From Vogesella alkaliphila (GTDB lineage: Bacteria > Pseudomonadota > Gammaproteobacteria > Burkholderiales > Chromobacteriaceae): DNA of 64,000 nt. The notes under the pieces are model-generated. The model was not told the DNA's origin and did not search any database. It worked only from the letters and a program-made list of their open reading frames with translations. Both the position numbers and the translations under genes were made by a program. Shown here one piece after another: positions 23,224 to 32,059 of the stretch. The stretch spans positions 381,076-445,075 of the forward strand of contig NZ_BMYW01000002.1 in NCBI RefSeq assembly GCF_014652475.1, in the 5' to 3' direction. Positions within the stretch are counted from its first letter, which is position 1. Every line of letters begins with the position of its first letter.

Positions 23224-24207
23224 TTACGGCAGGCAGGCGCCCGACGAAACCAGGTCCTCGTTGAAGAGGTAGGACACCGATTCTTCGTTGTTGATGCGAC
23301 GCAGGGTTTCTGCGATCAGGCCACCAATCGATACCACGCGGATGCGGCTGCTCTGCTTGGCTTGCGCCGACAGCGGAATGGTATCGGTGATCACGACTTG
23401 GTCGATGTCCGAATTGTTGATGCGATCCACGGCCTGGCCGGAGAAGATGGCGTGCGAGGCGTAGGCCAGCACGCGCTCGGCACCGCGCTCTTTCAGTGCG
23501 GAAGCGGCCTTGCACAGGGTGTTCGCGGTGTCGATCATGTCGTCGACGATCAGGCAGGTACGGCCCTGCACGTCACCGATGATGTTCATCACTTCGGCCA
23601 CGTTGGCTTTCGGACGACGCTTGTCGATGATCGCGAGATCGGTATTCAGCGCCTTGGCCACTGCACGGGCACGTACCACGCCGCCGACGTCCGGGCTGAC
23701 CACGATCAGGTCTTCGATGCGCTGCGAACGGATGTCCTTCAGCAGCACCGGGGTCGCGTACACGTTGTCCACCGGCATGTCGAAGAAGCCCTGGATCTGG
23801 TCGGCGTGCAGGTCGACGGTCAGCACGCGGTCGATACCGGCGCTGGTCAGCATGTTGGCCACCAGTTTGGCGGTGATCGGCACACGGGCGGAGCGCGGAC
23901 GACGATCCTGGCGCGCGTAACCGAAGTACGGAATCGCGGCGGTGATACGACCGGCGGAGGCGCGTTTCAGCGCGTCGGCCATGGTCAGGATCTCCATCAG
24001 GTTGTCGTTGGTCGGCGCACAGGTCGACTGCAGGATGAACACGTCGCGACCGCGCACGTTTTCCAGCAGCTCCACCGCGACTTCACCATCGCTGAACTTG
24101 CCCACATCGGCGCGGCCGAGGGAAATGTCGAGGTGCTTGACCACGTTTTGTGCAAGTTCCGGATTTGCGGTACCGGTGAAGACCATCAAACTATCGTATG
24201 CAGCCAT
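23224..24207 (-). CDS. prs: Ribose-phosphate pyrophosphokinase
   Basis: The 327-residue enzyme makes PRPP from ribose 5-phosphate and ATP for nucleotide, His and Trp synthesis. ATP-site segment [11 protein letters not shown], the flexible loop ([15 protein letters not shown]) and the PRPP-binding loop [13 protein letters not shown] are intact. It lies downstream of ispE and the two tRNA-Gln genes on the same strand, behind a bidirectional hairpin that would separate its transcript from theirs. Confidence 0.98.
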   Translation of the reverse strand: MAAYDSLMVFTGTANPELAQNVVKHLDISLGRADVGKFSDGEVAVELLENVRGRDVFILQSTCAPTNDNLMEILTMADALKRASAGRITAAIPYFGYARQDRRPRSARVPITAKLVANMLTSAGIDRVLTVDLHADQIQGFFDMPVDNVYATPVLLKDIRSQRIEDLIVVSPDVGGVVRARAVAKALNTDLAIIDKRRPKANVAEVMNIIGDVQGRTCLIVDDMIDTANTLCKAASALKERGAERVLAYASHAIFSGQAVDRINNSDIDQVVITDTIPLSAQAKQSSRIRVVSIGGLIAETLRRINNEESVSYLFNEDLVSSGACLP

Positions 24208-24239
24208 AATAAAAGAATTGCCTTAAATCGGTAGATAAA

Positions 24240-24274
24240 GAAAAAGCGTGTAAGGAGCCTTACACGCTTTTTTT
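24240..24274. terminator. Bidirectional terminator between the tRNA-Gln pair and prs
   Basis: A 10-bp stem (GCGTGTAAGG and complement) with a 2-base gap is flanked by AAAAA on one side and TTTTTTT on the other, so T tracts follow it on both strands. It lies just before the prs start, so on the minus strand it ends the tRNA transcript. Confidence 0.85.
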
Positions 24275-24295
24275 CTTAGTTTACTCTCGTAAGCC

Positions 24296-24372
24296 TGGCT
24301 GAGGAGGAAGGATTCGAACCTTCGCATGCCGGAATCAAAATCCGGTGCCTTAACCAACTTGGCGACTCCCCA
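24296..24372 (-). tRNA. tRNA-Gln (anticodon TTG), copy 2
   Basis: A 77-nt cloverleaf with encoded CCA. Acceptor arms TGGGGAG/CTCCTCA, the anticodon loop TTTTGAT between CCGGA/TCCGG stems (anticodon TTG) and GGTTCGAATCC in the T arm are visible. It appears identical to the copy 25 bp upstream. Confidence 0.97.
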
Positions 24373-24397
24373 GTATTCTTTAAATTGTGCAGGGTTT

Positions 24398-24474
24398 TGG
24401 CTGAGGAGGAAGGATTCGAACCTTCGCATGCCGGAATCAAAATCCGGTGCCTTAACCAACTTGGCGACTCCCCA
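24398..24474 (-). tRNA. tRNA-Gln (anticodon TTG), copy 1
   Basis: Same sequence and structure as the copy at 24296-24372, in tandem on the minus strand directly after ispE. It is probably co-transcribed with ispE or from a promoter within it. Confidence 0.97.
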
Positions 24475-24483
24475 GTAGCACTG

Positions 24484-25338
24484 CTATTCCCCGTCAAACA
24501 TCGGATGCGCTGCCAACCCCTTGGCAACAAAGCCGCTGAATCGTGACGACAGGGAACGATATACTGTTTTTGCTTGATCTTCGTTGCCGCATTCCAGAAA
24601 CACGCAGGCTCCGGAACCGGTCATCAACGGCGAGCCACATTCTCTTAATGCGCTCAAGGCTTCATTTACCGCTGGATACATTTGGCAAACAACGCCTTGC
24701 AAATCGTTCTGTTTTTGCGGCGTCGTTGCTAGGGTTCGCATTGTGGAGAAACTGGCCTGCCCTGTCAACACCTGGCGTGAAAATTCCTTGAAAACCGCCA
24801 CCGTCGGCACATGCACTGTTGGGTGCAACACCACATACCAGGTTTCCGGCAGGCTGATTTCGCTCAGCTCTTCGCCGATGCCGGTGGCGCGCGCATTGCG
24901 CCCGAAGATGAACACCGGCACGTCGGCCCCCAGTTGCACGCCCAGCTGCATCAGCGCCTCGCGCGACAGGCCGCAGCCCCACAGCTGGTTGAGCGCCAGC
25001 AGCACGGTCGCCGCATCGGAGGAGCCGCCGCCGAGGCCGCCGCCCATCGGGATGCGCTTGTGCAGACGCAGGTTGGCGCCCTGCGTGCTGCCACTGGCCT
25101 GCTGCAACAGCCGCGCCGCCCGCACGGTGAGATCGCTGTCCGCCGGCACGCCGGGAATGGGATTCAGCAGCACGATGTCGCCGTCGTCGCGCAGCGCGAT
25201 GTCGATGCTGTCGCACAGGTCGATGAAGCGGAAATCGCTGTCCAGCAGGTGATAGCCGTCGTCACGCTTGCCGGTGATCAGCAGGTTGAGGTTGAGCTTG
25301 GCCGGCGCCGGAAAGGTATGGAACACAGGTTCGGTCAT
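24484..25338 (-). CDS. ispE: 4-diphosphocytidyl-2-C-methyl-D-erythritol kinase
   Basis: A 284-residue GHMP kinase of the non-mevalonate isoprenoid pathway. The start FPAPAKLNLNLLITGKRDDG, the ATP loop PMGGGLGGGSSDAATVL and the late LMTGSGACVFLE segment are all family signatures. The ATG at 25338 overlaps the lolB stop (ATGA), so translation is coupled. The final 300 bp are noticeably less GC-rich than the 5' part. Confidence 0.97.
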   Translation of the reverse strand: MTEPVFHTFPAPAKLNLNLLITGKRDDGYHLLDSDFRFIDLCDSIDIALRDDGDIVLLNPIPGVPADSDLTVRAARLLQQASGSTQGANLRLHKRIPMGGGLGGGSSDAATVLLALNQLWGCGLSREALMQLGVQLGADVPVFIFGRNARATGIGEELSEISLPETWYVVLHPTVHVPTVAVFKEFSRQVLTGQASFSTMRTLATTPQKQNDLQGVVCQMYPAVNEALSALRECGSPLMTGSGACVFLECGNEDQAKTVYRSLSSRFSGFVAKGLAAHPMFDGE

Positions 25339-25925
25339 GGAGCGGGAAGGGCAGTATCGGGTTGCAGGGGAACAAACTGGCGCCAGTCGGACAGCACCAG
25401 GCGGATGGTCAGGCCCTCGCGCTCCAGCTCGACGCGGCGCGGCTGGCCAAGGTTGGCCGCATCGCGGTGGATGCGGATCAGCCAGCCCTGCTGCTGCAGA
25501 TGGCCTTCCGGGGTGGTGGTGTAGGGAAACTGCGGCGCCGGGTGGCCACGCACCCACCACACCAGGTTGGCCAGCGGCAGCGGCCAGCCCAGCTGGCGTT
25601 CGGTCAGCGTCTCGACGTCGCTGGCGAACTGCTGCTGGCCGTCGGCCAGCAGGGTGACGCCGTGGCTGTCACGGTGCAGGCTGGCGACGGTATTGCCCAC
25701 CGGCGTCTTGATCGCCAGCTGGTCGTCGTCCGCGGTGTGCTGCCAGTCAAAGCCGGCGACGTGGCCCTTGCCGTCCAGATTCACCGCCAGCCGGCCGGCG
25801 ACGTCGAAGGGCTGGTCCTGCACCTGAGGCTGCAACGGTGCCGCACTGGACGGCACTTCCTTGAACGAGGCACAGCCAGCGAACAGCCACAGCGGCAGCA
25901 GCAGTAATAGCCAGCGCGCGATCAT
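25335..25925 (-). CDS. lolB: Outer-membrane lipoprotein insertion protein LolB
   Basis: A 196-residue lipoprotein with signal peptide and lipobox LFAGC. The mature part shows the LolB pattern (FDVAGRLAVNLDGKGHVAGF, DWQHTADDDQLAIKTPVGNT, then LGWPLPLANLVWWVRG). LolB accepts lipoproteins from LolA and inserts them into the outer membrane. It overlaps the TPR gene upstream and ispE downstream by 4 bp each; this order (TPR lipoprotein, lolB, ispE) is conserved in betaproteobacteria. Confidence 0.95.
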   Translation of the reverse strand: MIARWLLLLLPLWLFAGCASFKEVPSSAAPLQPQVQDQPFDVAGRLAVNLDGKGHVAGFDWQHTADDDQLAIKTPVGNTVASLHRDSHGVTLLADGQQQFASDVETLTERQLGWPLPLANLVWWVRGHPAPQFPYTTTPEGHLQQQGWLIRIHRDAANLGQPRRVELEREGLTIRLVLSDWRQFVPLQPDTALPAP

Positions 25926-27679
25926 GGCAGCAGGCGTTGCAGGGTTTCACGCAGCACCGGGTGATCCGGCTCCTTCTTGTGCGCCTCGGCCCACAGCTTG
26001 CGCGCCTCGTCGAGGCGCCCGGACTGCCACAGCACCTCGCCCAGATGGGCGGCCACTTCGGCGTCCGGCATGCTGGCGTAGGAGGCCTGCAGGTATTGCA
26101 GCGCCTGCTCCAGCTTGCCGAGCTTGTAGTACACCCAGCCCAGGCTGTCGAGGATCATCGGGTCGTCCGGCGCCGCCTGGTGCGCCTTCTCCACGTAGGC
26201 CAGCGCCTCGCGGTAGCGCGTGGTGTGGTTGCTGAGCGCGTAGCCCAACGCATTCAGCGCGTGCACGTGGTCCGGCACCAGCTCCAGCACCTGCAGCAGG
26301 TCCTTTTCCGCCAGCGGGAACTGCCCGTCCAGCTCCGACAGCAGTGCGCGGTCGTACAGCAGTTCGGTGGCCCGCGGCTGGCGTTGCAGGCCCTGGTTCA
26401 GCAGCGTCATCGCCTGCGCGCGGTCGCCGGCATTCTTGGCGATCTGCGCCTGCAGCGCGACCACCCGCACCAGCTGGCTGCCGTCGCCGGCCAGCGGCTG
26501 CAGGTCGTTGATCGCCTGCTGCCAGTTGCCGTCCGCGGCGTCCAGCTGCGCCAGGCGCAGCCGTGCCGGCAGGTAGTTCTCGCCCTGCCCCACCTGCTGG
26601 TACCAGTGGCGCGCCTGTTGCGGCTGTTTCTGTTCGTCCGCCAGCTGGCCCAGGGTGTAGCGCAGGGAGTCGGCATCGGCGTAACCGGCTTGCAGCGCGG
26701 CCTCCAGCTGACGGCGCGCCAGCGGCAGGTTGCCGTTCTGGAACGCCAGCAGGCCGACCATGTTCAGCAGTTCCGCCTGTTTCGGGTACTGTTGCAGCGC
26801 CTTTTCGGCGTGGCGCTGCGCGTCGGTGTAGCGCTTCTCGCTGGCCAGCAGCCGCACCATGGTCAGGTTCAGCTCCAGGCTGGCGGCGGGACGCAGCTGC
26901 AGCTGCGCCTGCAGGAAGTCGATGGCGGAGGGGACCGAGTGGCGGCGCAGGCGGTCGACCTGCCACAGCAGCGGCAGATCCCACGTCGGGGCGATTTGGG
27001 CGAGACGGGCGAACTCCTTGTCGACCTCGGCCTGCTCGCCGGCCTCGGCGGCGACCGCCAGGTGGGCGAAGCGCGCCTCCGGCAGCTCCGGATAGCGCTC
27101 GGCCAGGTCGCTGACCAGTTTCGCCGCGGCGCCCCGGTCCGGCTGGCGGGCCAGCAGGCGCGCCAGCTGCACGAAGATGGCACCGGCGCGCGCCGGTTGC
27201 CGCGCCAGCATGCCTTCCACCAGCGGCTGGCTTTCCGCCAGCTTGCCGGCGCGCAGCAGCGCGATCAGCAGCTGTTCACGCGCCGAATCGGCATCCGGGT
27301 CCAGCTCGATCCACAGGGCCAGCGCCTCGGAGGCCTGGCGCACGTTGCCGGAGAACATCGCGAATTCGGAGGCGCGCTGCGCCACGCGCGGGTCGCGGGT
27401 TTCGCGCGCCAGTTGCAGATAGGTTTCCGCGGCGACACCGGCGCCGCCGCGCTGCACCACGATCTCGCCGGCCAGCAGGCCGTACAGCCACTCCTCGCTC
27501 AGCTCCAGCTTGGGGATGCGCGGGTTGTCGACTGTTTCCTCTTCGACCGCCTCGTCGGCGAGATCCTCGACCACCGCTTCCGCGCTGACGGACGGCGCGG
27601 GGGGAGCGGGCGGGACGCTGGCGCAGGCGGCCAGGGCAAGGGGAGCGAGTGCTGCGGCGATACGGAGTAGTGCGTTCAT
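25922..27679 (-). CDS. TPR-repeat lipoprotein upstream of lolB
   Basis: A 585-residue protein with signal peptide and lipobox (MNALLRIAAALAPLALAACA), an acidic spacer, then TPR-like helical repeats over nearly the whole length, clearest near the C-terminus (HALNALGYALSNHTTRYREA; MILDSLGWVYYKLGKLEQAL). Such proteins sit in the envelope as scaffolds; no partner is known. A start five codons upstream is possible but has no ribosome site. The stop overlaps lolB. Confidence 0.85.
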   Translation of the reverse strand: MNALLRIAAALAPLALAACASVPPAPPAPSVSAEAVVEDLADEAVEEETVDNPRIPKLELSEEWLYGLLAGEIVVQRGGAGVAAETYLQLARETRDPRVAQRASEFAMFSGNVRQASEALALWIELDPDADSAREQLLIALLRAGKLAESQPLVEGMLARQPARAGAIFVQLARLLARQPDRGAAAKLVSDLAERYPELPEARFAHLAVAAEAGEQAEVDKEFARLAQIAPTWDLPLLWQVDRLRRHSVPSAIDFLQAQLQLRPAASLELNLTMVRLLASEKRYTDAQRHAEKALQQYPKQAELLNMVGLLAFQNGNLPLARRQLEAALQAGYADADSLRYTLGQLADEQKQPQQARHWYQQVGQGENYLPARLRLAQLDAADGNWQQAINDLQPLAGDGSQLVRVVALQAQIAKNAGDRAQAMTLLNQGLQRQPRATELLYDRALLSELDGQFPLAEKDLLQVLELVPDHVHALNALGYALSNHTTRYREALAYVEKAHQAAPDDPMILDSLGWVYYKLGKLEQALQYLQASYASMPDAEVAAHLGEVLWQSGRLDEARKLWAEAHKKEPDHPVLRETLQRLLP

Positions 27680-27758
27680 GCTTGGCCTAAACATCGGTTC
27701 AGACGGGTAGAATACCACGCCCATTCGTTTAATCATGCCCACGGCAAGGAAAACTGCA

Positions 27759-28574
27759 ATGCCGGAATTGCCAGAAGTCGAAACCACCTGTCGCGGCATC
27801 ACGCCTCTGCTGCTGCACGCCACCATCCGTGGCGTGACCGTGCGCGAGGCGCGCCTGCGCTGGCCGGTGCCGCCGGACCTTGCGGCCAACCTTGCCGGTC
27901 GCCGCGTGCTCGGCATCAGCCGCCGCGCCAAGTACCTGCTCGTCGACTTCGAACACGGCACGCTGATCCTGCATCTGGGCATGTCCGGCAGCCTGCGCTT
28001 CGTGGCGCCGGGCACGCCGCCGGAAAAACATGACCATGTAGACATCGATCTGGGGCAAACGGTTCTGCGCTATCGCGATCCGCGCCGCTTTGGCGCCATC
28101 CTGTGGCAGCAGGGTCCGGCCCTTGCGCATCCGCTGCTGGCACGGCTGGGGCCGGAGCCGCTGTCCTACGCCTTCGACGGCGCGGTGCTGCAGCAGGCGC
28201 TCCGGCGCCGCGGCAGCGCCATCAAGCTGGCGATCATGGACAACCACGTGGTGGTCGGCGTCGGCAACATCTACGCCAACGAGGCGCTGTTCCACGCCGG
28301 CATCCACCCGGCCCGCGCCGCCAACGGCCTCAGCGGCGAGGAGTGCGCGCGGCTGGCCGCCGAGATCAAGGCGGTGCTGGCGCGCGCCATCGACGCCGGC
28401 GGCAGCACGCTGCGCGACTTTGTCGACGCCAAAGGGAAACCGGGCTACTTCCAGCAAAGCTATATGGTCTACGGCCGCCGCGACCTGCCCTGCCACGTCT
28501 GCGGCAGCCTGATCCGCGAGCTGCGCCAGGGACAGCGCAGCTCCTGCTTTTGCCCGCATTGCCAGCCGTGTTAA
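27759..28574 (+). CDS. mutM: Formamidopyrimidine-DNA glycosylase
   Basis: A 271-residue bifunctional glycosylase/AP lyase for 8-oxoguanine. After Met removal the catalytic Pro2 and Glu3 (PELPEVETT) are exposed; the helix-two-turn-helix region ([20 protein letters not shown]) and the zinc finger (CHVC...CFCPHCQ) are intact. AAGGA precedes the ATG at 27759. It is divergent from the TPR/lolB/ispE operon. A copy of the repeated word encodes AANLAG in this protein. Confidence 0.97.
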   Translation: MPELPEVETTCRGITPLLLHATIRGVTVREARLRWPVPPDLAANLAGRRVLGISRRAKYLLVDFEHGTLILHLGMSGSLRFVAPGTPPEKHDHVDIDLGQTVLRYRDPRRFGAILWQQGPALAHPLLARLGPEPLSYAFDGAVLQQALRRRGSAIKLAIMDNHVVVGVGNIYANEALFHAGIHPARAANGLSGEECARLAAEIKAVLARAIDAGGSTLRDFVDAKGKPGYFQQSYMVYGRRDLPCHVCGSLIRELRQGQRSSCFCPHCQPC

Positions 28575-28608
28575 ATTGCGCCGCGTCGCCTGACTGATAA
28601 AGCCCATC

Positions 28609-29397
28609 GTGCATCGTCCCACCTCCTGGCCTACCCGCCTGCTCCGCCTCGGCCGCCTCGGCATGCACTTGCTGCGCGGCCTGCTGGTGATCGCCACCCG
28701 CTATCCGCACCTGACGCAACCGGCCCGCGCAGTGATCACCCAACGCTGGTCGCGCCACCTGCTGCACATCCTGGCGATCAAGGTGCGCGTCCACGGCACG
28801 CCGCCGGCGGTGTACCCGGCCAACACCCTGGTGGTCGCCAACCACGTGTCGTGGCTGGACATCTTCGCGCTCAACAGCGTCACCGTGTCGCGCTTTGTGG
28901 CCAAGAAGGAGCTGCGCGACTGGCCGCTGGCCGGTTTCCTGATCAAGAACGCCGGCACCCTGTTCATCGACCGCAACAACCGCCGCGACGCCAGCCGCGT
29001 CAACGAGCAGCTGGCCAAGGCCTTGCAGGACGGCGGCTGCATGGCGGTGTTCCCGGAGGCCACCACCTCCGACGGCCGCCGCCTGCTGCCGTTCAAGGCC
29101 TCGCTGTTCGAGGCCTCGCGCCTGGCGCACGCCACGGTGCAGCCGGTGGCGATCCGCTACCTGACTCCCGGCGGCCACCACTGCGCCGCCGCCGCCTACG
29201 CCGGCGACACCAGCTTCTGGCAGAGCCTGTGCCTGATCCTGGCCAGCCGCGCCATGGTGGTGGAGCTGAGCTACACCGCCGCCATCCCGCCCTACGACAC
29301 CGCGCTGGCCAGCCGCTTCCAGCTGTCGGAAACCGCGCGCGACGCCATCCGCGACGCGCTGCAGCTGCCGCCAGACGCCGTTGCCGCCGCCGACTAG
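28609..29397 (+). CDS. 1-acylglycerol-3-phosphate acyltransferase family protein (PlsC-like)
   Basis: A 262-residue membrane acyltransferase. The catalytic HX4D motif is NHVSWLD, with the FPE motif in AVFPEATTSDGRRLLPFKAS and a conserved FIDRNNRRDA segment. Such enzymes acylate lysophosphatidic acid or related lysolipids at the inner membrane. The start is GTG (28609); an internal ATG is 18 codons in. It follows mutM by 34 bp on the same strand. Exact acceptor lipid is not determined. Confidence 0.85.
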   Translation: MHRPTSWPTRLLRLGRLGMHLLRGLLVIATRYPHLTQPARAVITQRWSRHLLHILAIKVRVHGTPPAVYPANTLVVANHVSWLDIFALNSVTVSRFVAKKELRDWPLAGFLIKNAGTLFIDRNNRRDASRVNEQLAKALQDGGCMAVFPEATTSDGRRLLPFKASLFEASRLAHATVQPVAIRYLTPGGHHCAAAAYAGDTSFWQSLCLILASRAMVVELSYTAAIPPYDTALASRFQLSETARDAIRDALQLPPDAVAAAD

Positions 29398-29633
29398 CCG
29401 CCCCGCCCCTACTCCGGCCACCCTTCACGCCGCCGGCATGGGGGTGCCGATGCTGCGCAGCAACAATGCCAGCCTGCTAGACGGAGAAAGCCAATACGGA
29501 GATTCCCCAATAGGGTTTTCCGCGATGGGGAAATACCCAATGTTGGCGCCCTGCCCGCCTGCCGCATGATCCTCGCCAAGACGCCAACACAGCGTGAGCG
29601 GCCATCACGTCGCCAGACACAGGAGAGTGCACC

Positions 29634-30959
29634 ATGCAGAACAAACCCTTTTACAAGAGCCTGTATTTCCAGGTCATTGTCGCCATCGTACTGGGGGTGA
29701 CCCTCGGGCACCTGATGCCGGAACTCGGCGCCAAGCTGAAGCCGCTGGGCGACGGCTTCATCAAGCTGGTGAAAATGATGATCGCGCCGATCATCTTCTG
29801 CACCATCGTGGTCGGCATTGCCGGCATGGAAGACATGAAGAAGGTTGGCCGCGTCGGCGGCAAGGCCTTGCTGTACTTCGAGGTGGTGACCACGCTGGCG
29901 CTGGCCATCGGCCTGCTGGTGGTGAACTACGTGCAGCCGGGTGCCGGCATGAACGTGGACCCGAGCACGCTGGACGCCGGTGCCATCGCCAAGTACACCG
30001 AAAAGGCCGCCGGCCAGAGCACGGTGGACTTCATCCTGCACGTGATTCCGCAAAGCGCGATCGGCGCCTTTGCCGAAGGCGAGATCCTGCAGGTCCTGCT
30101 GTTCTCGGTGCTGTTCGGCGCCGGCCTGTCGCTGATGGGCGAGCAGGGCAAACCGGTGCTGGGCTTCTTTGAAAAAGTGTCGCACGTGCTGTTCGCGATG
30201 ATCGGCTTCATCATGAAGCTGGCCCCGATCGGCGCCTTCGGCGCGATGGCCTTCACCATCGGCAAGTACGGCGTCGGCAGCCTGGTGCAGCTGGCCTCGC
30301 TGATGGGGACCTTCTACCTGACCTGCGTGCTGTTCGTCGGCCTGGTGCTGGGCACCATCGCCCGCTGCTACGGTTTCAGCGTGTGGAAGCTGATCAAGTA
30401 CATCAAGGAAGAGCTGCTGATCGTACTGGGCACCTCGTCCTCCGAATCCGCGCTGCCGCGCCTGATGAGCAAGCTGGAACAGCTGGGCTGCGCCAAGCCG
30501 GTGGTGGGCCTGGTGGTACCGACCGGTTACTCCTTCAACCTGGACGGCACCTCGATCTACCTGACCATGGCGGCGATCTTCATCGCCCAGGCCTGCAATA
30601 TCGACCTGACCCTGACCCAGGAGCTGACCATCCTCGGCGTGCTGCTGCTGACCTCCAAGGGCGCCGCCGGCGTCACCGGCTCCGGCTTCATCACCCTGGC
30701 CGCCACGCTGGCGGTGGTACCGGAAATCCCGGTCGCCGGCCTCGCGCTGATCCTCGGTATCGACCGCTTCATGTCCGAAGCCCGCGCCATCACCAACCTG
30801 ATCGGCAACGCGGTGGCCACCGTGGTGGTCGCCAAGTGGGAAAACTCGCTGGATGCAGAACAGATGGCCCGCGAGCTGGCCAACCCGACGCCGATCAACC
30901 ACGGCGCCCCGGTACAGGCCCCGCACCTGATCCGCGAAGTGTCGCAAGAGCTGAGCTGA
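29634..30959 (+). CDS. dctA: C4-dicarboxylate:cation symporter
   Basis: A 441-residue DAACS-family transporter for succinate, fumarate, malate and related acids. The Ser-rich hairpin loop [13 protein letters not shown], the substrate-site [16 protein letters not shown] and the second hairpin [15 protein letters not shown] are diagnostic, and the length is normal. GGAGAGTG precedes the ATG. The upstream 235 bp contain repeated CCCC/GGGG-type inverted segments (around 29500-29540) that may bind a regulator; no dctBD genes are nearby. Confidence 0.96.
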   Translation: MQNKPFYKSLYFQVIVAIVLGVTLGHLMPELGAKLKPLGDGFIKLVKMMIAPIIFCTIVVGIAGMEDMKKVGRVGGKALLYFEVVTTLALAIGLLVVNYVQPGAGMNVDPSTLDAGAIAKYTEKAAGQSTVDFILHVIPQSAIGAFAEGEILQVLLFSVLFGAGLSLMGEQGKPVLGFFEKVSHVLFAMIGFIMKLAPIGAFGAMAFTIGKYGVGSLVQLASLMGTFYLTCVLFVGLVLGTIARCYGFSVWKLIKYIKEELLIVLGTSSSESALPRLMSKLEQLGCAKPVVGLVVPTGYSFNLDGTSIYLTMAAIFIAQACNIDLTLTQELTILGVLLLTSKGAAGVTGSGFITLAATLAVVPEIPVAGLALILGIDRFMSEARAITNLIGNAVATVVVAKWENSLDAEQMARELANPTPINHGAPVQAPHLIREVSQELS

Positions 30960-30980
30960 TCGCGTTCACCGCCAAACACA

Positions 30981-31009
30981 AAGCCCCTGTCGCGAGACAG
31001 GGGCTTTTT
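30981..31009 (+). terminator. Rho-independent terminator of dctA
   Basis: AAGCCCCTGTC and its complement form an 11-bp stem with a GCGA loop, and the T run continues past the stem. Confidence 0.93.
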
Positions 31010-31012
31010 GCT

Positions 31013-31032
31013 TGCGGCCAACGTTGGCCGCA
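31013..31032. repeat. Perfect 20-bp palindrome TGCGGCCAACGTTGGCCGCA
   Basis: Two facing copies of the repeated word in the short gap between the convergent dctA and apaH genes, directly after the dctA terminator. Confidence 0.9.
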
Positions 31033-31054
31033 GCCGCCGCGCCTTATCTTGGGC

Positions 31055-31882
31055 TTACTTGACCTTGCCGATCTCGCGGTACGGCGGGCACGGCAGCGAG
31101 AACTGGGCGCGGTCTTCCAGCCGCACCGCGGTGAGGCTGCCGCCCCACAGGCAGCCGCTGTCGATGGCCAGCACGTCCTCGCTCAGCATCAGCCCCAGCG
31201 CCGACCAGTGGCCGCAGACGATGGGCGTGTCCATGCTGCGCCGCCCCTCCACCGCGAACCACGGCTGCAGGTGCGCCGGCGCGCCGTCCAGCTCGCCCTT
31301 GTAGGACAGGTCCAGCTCGCCGTCGCTGTTGATGAAGCGCATCCGCGTCATCGCGTTGATGATCAGCCGCCAGCGGTCCATGCCCTTCAGCTCGCCGTGC
31401 CAGCGCGAGGGCTTGTTGCCGTACAGCTTGGCGAACAGCTTGCGGTAGTCCTTGCCCGACAGCTCGTCCTCGACCTCCTCCGCCAGCCGCAGCGCCTTGT
31501 TGATGCTCCACTCCGGCAGCAGGCCGGCGTGCACCATCGCGTAGCCCTGCTCGTAGATCATCAGCGGCTGGCAGCGCAGCCAGTCCAGCAGCAGCTTGCT
31601 GTCGGCGGCGTCCAGCACGTCGTCGATGGTGTCGTCGCTGTGGATCTTGCCGTAGCCCTCGGCCACCGCCAGCAGGTGCAGGTCGTGGTTGCCGAGCACC
31701 ATCTGCGTGCAGTCCTGGTGCTCGAACACCCAGCGCAGCACCGCCAGCGACTCCGGGCCGCGGTTGACCAGGTCGCCGGTCAGCCACAGCGTGTCGCGGC
31801 CGGGGTTGAATTCAATCTGGCGCAAGAGCGCCATAAAGGGCGTGAAGCAGCCCTGCAAATCGCCAATCGCGTAGGTGGCCAT
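31055..31882 (-). CDS. apaH: Symmetrical diadenosine tetraphosphatase
   Basis: A 275-residue metallophosphoesterase that splits Ap4A into two ADP. GDLQGC, GDLVNRGPES and LGNHDLHLLA are the metal-site motifs, and the C-terminal part keeps IVCGHWSALG and LAIDSGCLWGG. The start at 31882 was taken as the usual MATYAIGDLQG; a longer frame upstream has no family similarity. It is divergent from rep. Confidence 0.96.
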   Translation of the reverse strand: MATYAIGDLQGCFTPFMALLRQIEFNPGRDTLWLTGDLVNRGPESLAVLRWVFEHQDCTQMVLGNHDLHLLAVAEGYGKIHSDDTIDDVLDAADSKLLLDWLRCQPLMIYEQGYAMVHAGLLPEWSINKALRLAEEVEDELSGKDYRKLFAKLYGNKPSRWHGELKGMDRWRLIINAMTRMRFINSDGELDLSYKGELDGAPAHLQPWFAVEGRRSMDTPIVCGHWSALGLMLSEDVLAIDSGCLWGGSLTAVRLEDRAQFSLPCPPYREIGKVK

Positions 31883-32059
31883 GTGTTGTTGTCCTGTTGA
31901 TGAATGCGGCCAACCTTGGCCTGAGCCGTGCCGCACCGCCGCGCCCGCCGGCACAGCAAGCGGCGGCGGGCCGGCCGCCAATGATAAAGGAAAGCGCATG
32001 GCCGTATCGTGCCGCTGGCTCTACAATGCGCGTTGCCCATGAAAGATTGACGACATCCC

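Noticed and set aside
29543-29562. A possible sigma-54 promoter before dctA (TTGGCGCCCTGCCCGC)
   Set aside because: GG-N10-GC spacing is met, but the -12 half (CCGC for TTGC) and the -24 half (TGGCGC for TGGCAC) both deviate in a GC-rich context.
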